Assembly (NCBI GenBank): GCA_024682655.1
Contig: JAIKYZ010000110.1
Coordinates: 1 to 60,299, forward strand
Origin: Treponema sp.
GTDB taxonomy: Bacteria > Spirochaetota > Spirochaetia > Treponematales > Treponemataceae
Length of the DNA: 60,299 nucleotides
Reading direction: 5' to 3'
This document shows positions 58,451 through 60,299 of the stretch, piece by piece. Position numbers and translations under genes: made by a program. The notes beneath the pieces were generated by a model. It made no database searches, was not told the origin of the DNA, and saw only the letters and a list, made by a program, of their open reading frames with translations. Every line of letters starts with the position of its first letter. Within the stretch, counting starts at the first letter, position 1.

Positions 58451-58634
58451 AGTAAATTAAGGCCTTTTAGTTCTCTAGAAGGCCTTTTTTGTTTTTAAAT
58501 TAGTCTAGGTCTCAGACTTGAACCGCTCGATAAATCTCGCTCCAGCCTAACGAGCGATGAACCTAAAACAATGCTTGCGCATTGTTTTTTAACGGTTCTT
58601 CGATCTTCGGCTAGTTCAAGTCTCTTCTCCGGTA
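58451..58634 (+). repeat. Array unit 2
   Basis: 184 bp. Terminator hairpin 58460-58485 with compensated base changes. Body of the CGATAAATC type; left arm AGACTTGAAC is fully complementary to the T-arm sequence GTTCAAGTCT. CGCTCG/CGAGCG is a perfect inner pair only in this unit. Tail identical to the tRNA-Leu(CAA) end. Confidence 0.85.
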
Positions 58635-58819
58635 CTTATAATAGGTCTTCTGGTTCTCTAGAAGGCCTTTTTTCATTTTTAAATTAGTTTAGGTCTCAGA
58701 CTTGAACCGCTCGCATGGCTCGCTTCCTGCTGATCTTTCGATGAATCTAAAACAATGCTGGCGCATTGTTTTTTAACGATTCTTCGATAGTCAGCAAGTT
58801 CAAGTCTCCACATCCGGTA
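58635..58819 (+). repeat. Array unit 3
   Basis: 185 bp. Terminator hairpin 58643-58668. This unit is the most diverged in the stem but keeps pairing: TGCTGA/TCAGCA replaces AGCC/GGCT and GAATC/GATTC replaces GAACC/GGTTC. Tail has the variant CTCCACATCCGGTA. Confidence 0.85.
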
Positions 58820-59005
58820 AATTTGTTAAGGTCTTCTAAAAGGTTAGAAGGCCTTTTTTGTTTTTAAATCAACTTAGATCTCAGACTTGAACCGCTCGAT
58901 AAATCTCGCTCCAGCCTAACGAACGATGAACCTAAAACAATGCTATTCGCATTGTTTTTTAACGGTTCTTCGATCTTCGGCTAGTTCAAGTCTCAACATC
59001 CGGTA
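58820..59005 (+). repeat. Array unit 4
   Basis: 186 bp. Terminator hairpin 58829-58854 with a new loop (AAGG) and closing A-T pair. Body of the CGATAAATC type, left arm AGACTTGAAC. Tail variant CTCAACATCCGGTA. Confidence 0.85.
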
Positions 59006-59191
59006 CTTATAATAGGTCTTCTAGTTCTCTAGAGGGCCTTTTTTCATTTTTAAATCAACTTAGATCTCAGACTTTCACCGCTCGCATGGCTCGCTTCCAG
59101 CCTAACGAACGATGAACCTAAAACAATGCTGGGCGCATTGTTTTTTAACGGTTCTTCGATGATAGGCTAGTTCAAGTCTCAACATCCGGTA
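59006..59191 (+). repeat. Array unit 5
   Basis: 186 bp. Terminator hairpin 59014-59039. Body of the CGCATGG type with AGACTTTCAC. AGCCT/AGGCT inner pair. Tail variant CTCAACATCCGGTA. Confidence 0.85.
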
Positions 59192-59374
59192 CTTTCCAAG
59201 GCTTTCTAGTTCTCTAGAGGGCCTTTTTTCATTTTTAAATTAGTCTAGGTTTCAGACTTTCACCGCTCGCATGGCTCGCTTCCAGCCTAACGAACGATGA
59301 ACCTAAAACAATGCTTGCGCATCGTTTTTTAACGGTTCTTCGATTTTAGGCTAGTTCAAGTCACCCATCTGGTA
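59192..59374 (+). repeat. Array unit 6 (last)
   Basis: 183 bp. Terminator hairpin 59199-59224. Body of the CGCATGG type. The tail is the most divergent, reading GTTCAAGTCACCCATCTGGT plus A, which is not derived from this tRNA-Leu gene. It ends 13 bp before comM. Confidence 0.85.
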
Positions 59375-59387
59375 AGATTACTCCTAA

Positions 59388-60299
59388 TCAAGGTTCGGGG
59401 ATTAGGTCGGAGCAGAGTTTGCGGTAGGTTATGGCTTCGGATAGGTGGGCGGGGAGGATGGTTGGGCTGTCGGACATGTCGGCTATGGTTCGGGAGACTT
59501 TTAGGCAGGATGAAATTGCTCGAGGGGAAAAGCCGTATCGGAGAATTGCGTTGTCCAGGACTTTTTTACAATCGGCAGTTAGCGGACAGAAATCGGCAAT
59601 TTGCTGAGGGAGCAGGGCGGCGTTTTTAATTCCCTGGCGTTTTCTTTGGGCTTTTGTGGCTCTTGCAATTTCCTGTCTTAGTTCCTGGGTCGATTTTTTG
59701 CCTTCCGGTCTTTCTTCTTCCATGTCCCCATATTTATTTTCTACAAAAACTCTTAAATCTATTCTATCTAATAGTGGTGCTGAAAATTTCTTCCAATACT
59801 GTTCTATGCTTTTTGCAGAACACAGACATAATTTTGATTTTGAACCGTAATTGCCACAGGGACAGGGATTTGCTGCCATTAAAAGTTGAAATTTTGCCGG
59901 GTAGGTAGTAGATCTTCCTGCCCGGCTAAGAGTTATTCCTCCACTTTCCAGAGGAACTCTTAACATTTGTAGTACAGAAGAACGGAATTCCGCTGCTTCA
60001 TCAAGAAATAAAACTCCATTGTGGGCAAGTGATATTTCTCCGGGCCTGCAATTTACTCCTCCTCCGCAGATTCCTTCTATCGTTGCTGTTTGATGAGGAC
60101 TTCTGTAAGGTGGAATTCTAACCAGGGGTTCCGAAGGTTTAATCAAGCCTGCAAGTGACCAGATTCTTGTTACTGATTGAGCTTCTTCCAAGGTTAAAAG
60201 CGGCGAAATTCCAGGAAATTTTTGTATGGCCATAGTTTTTCCACATCCAGGAGCTCCAACTGCAAGTAGATTATGTCCTCCTGCAGCGGCAATTTGAAG
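59388..60299 (-). CDS. comM: YifB/ComM family Mg-chelatase-like AAA+ ATPase (5' end outside window)
   Basis: The frame runs from the window edge to the stop at 59388 (303 residues visible). Walker A 'VGAPGCGKT' lies at the very edge, followed by 'PYRSPHQTATIEGICGGG', 'GEISLAHNGVLFLDEAAEF' (Walker B), 'LLMAANPCPCGNYG' with the cysteine cluster, and 'LLDRIDLRVFVE' (arginine finger region). ComM is a hexameric branch-migration helicase that promotes integration of DNA during natural transformation; in non-competent bacteria its role is unclear. The N-terminal Lon-protease-like part lies outside the window. Confidence 0.93.
   Translation of the reverse strand, partial: LQIAAAGGHNLLAVGAPGCGKTMAIQKFPGISPLLTLEEAQSVTRIWSLAGLIKPSEPLVRIPPYRSPHQTATIEGICGGGVNCRPGEISLAHNGVLFLDEAAEFRSSVLQMLRVPLESGGITLSRAGRSTTYPAKFQLLMAANPCPCGNYGSKSKLCLCSAKSIEQYWKKFSAPLLDRIDLRVFVENKYGDMEEERPEGKKSTQELRQEIARATKAQRKRQGIKNAALLPQQIADFCPLTADCKKVLDNAILRYGFSPRAISSCLKVSRTIADMSDSPTILPAHLSEAITYRKLCSDLIPEP

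Larger units (their letters stand above)
58267..59374. repeat. Array of six ~184-bp non-coding tandem repeats carrying tRNA 3' ends
   Basis: Six units of 184, 184, 185, 186, 186 and 183 bp follow tRNA-Leu without a gap. Each unit has the same order: a terminator hairpin with T run, an AT-rich stretch, a GC-richer half with nested inverted repeats ending in a hairpin AACAATGC/GCATTGTT plus six T, and finally about 22 bp matching the T-loop-to-discriminator part of a tRNA (AGTTCAAGTC...CCGGTA). No open reading frame longer than about 10 codons is kept between units. The array ends 14 bp from the comM stop codon. It resembles the repeats behind E. coli tyrT in plan, not in sequence as far as I can tell. 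Confidence 0.9.

Noticed and set aside
58267..59374. Integron attC sites (GCCTAAC in each unit fits the RYYYAAC inverse core)
   Set aside because: The matching GTTRRRY core is missing at the other side of the hairpin, there are no gene cassettes between units, and the units end in tRNA sequence. An integrase gene is not visible.
58267..59374. CRISPR array
   Set aside because: Units are ~184 bp and similar throughout; there are no short repeats alternating with unique spacers and no cas genes.

Overview
The window is a 60.3 kb piece of a low-GC bacterial chromosome that looks like a spirochaete of the genus Treponema, probably a gut or rumen species. Support comes from the archaeal-type PheS with an N-terminal helix-turn-helix, the bactofilin / M23 peptidase / YaaR / RicT cluster, spirochaete-style relaxed lipoboxes, and many secreted proteins of unknown function. 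I see no phage, insertion sequence, CRISPR array or rRNA gene.

Layout. 1-12.9 kb: the 3' end of one large surface protein gene, then a giant 3756-residue lipoprotein built of repeated Ig-like modules. Their C-terminal regions are related. 12.9-17 kb: a solute-binding-like lipoprotein, a CE2-type SGNH esterase lipoprotein and a phosphohexomutase. 17-19.2 kb (minus strand): a MetH-activation-domain protein, MgtC/SapB and a Rossmann-like protein of unknown role. The last is divergent from an SDF-family symporter across a near-perfect palindrome that carries both -10 boxes. 20.5-30.3 kb: a PilZ-like protein, Tex, a lipoprotein plus beta-barrel pair, and NfnAB (transhydrogenase). 30.4-38.2 kb: a GerMN protein, a secreted unknown, ProS, and an operon M23 peptidase - bactofilin - YaaR - RicT - methyltransferase-like protein (cell shape and RNA-regulatory genes). 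38.4-46.8 kb: TatD, Dus, an unknown 527-residue protein, a GAF-GGDEF cyclase, rhomboid, two secreted unknowns and PheS. 46.8-51.9 kb (minus): a MinD/FlhG-like ATPase - Lgt - UppP - secreted unknown - Nnr operon. 52-56.2 kb: CtpA - RsmE - GT26 glycosyltransferase - sigma54-type AAA+ protein. 56.2-60.3 kb: RecQ (minus), tRNA-Leu(CAA), a gene-free tandem array, and the 3' part of comM (minus).

The most unusual element is the array at 58267-59374. It has six non-coding units of 183-186 bp directly after tRNA-Leu(CAA), each ending in a copy of about 22 bp of a tRNA 3' end (T-loop to discriminator base). Every unit carries an 11-bp-stem terminator and a long imperfect hairpin whose arms covary between units. 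The layout recalls the 178-bp repeats (rtT RNA) behind E. coli tyrT. Three different versions of the tRNA tail are present, which suggests that units were exchanged among several tRNA genes.

A second theme is translation initiation. At least eight genes have a -10 hexamer only 5-7 nt before the start codon, so their mRNAs should be leaderless (a ninth, with a 9-nt gap, is nearly so), and two genes (lgt, tex) have a hairpin between the Shine-Dalgarno sequence and the start codon. All functional calls come from reading motifs; no database search was run.
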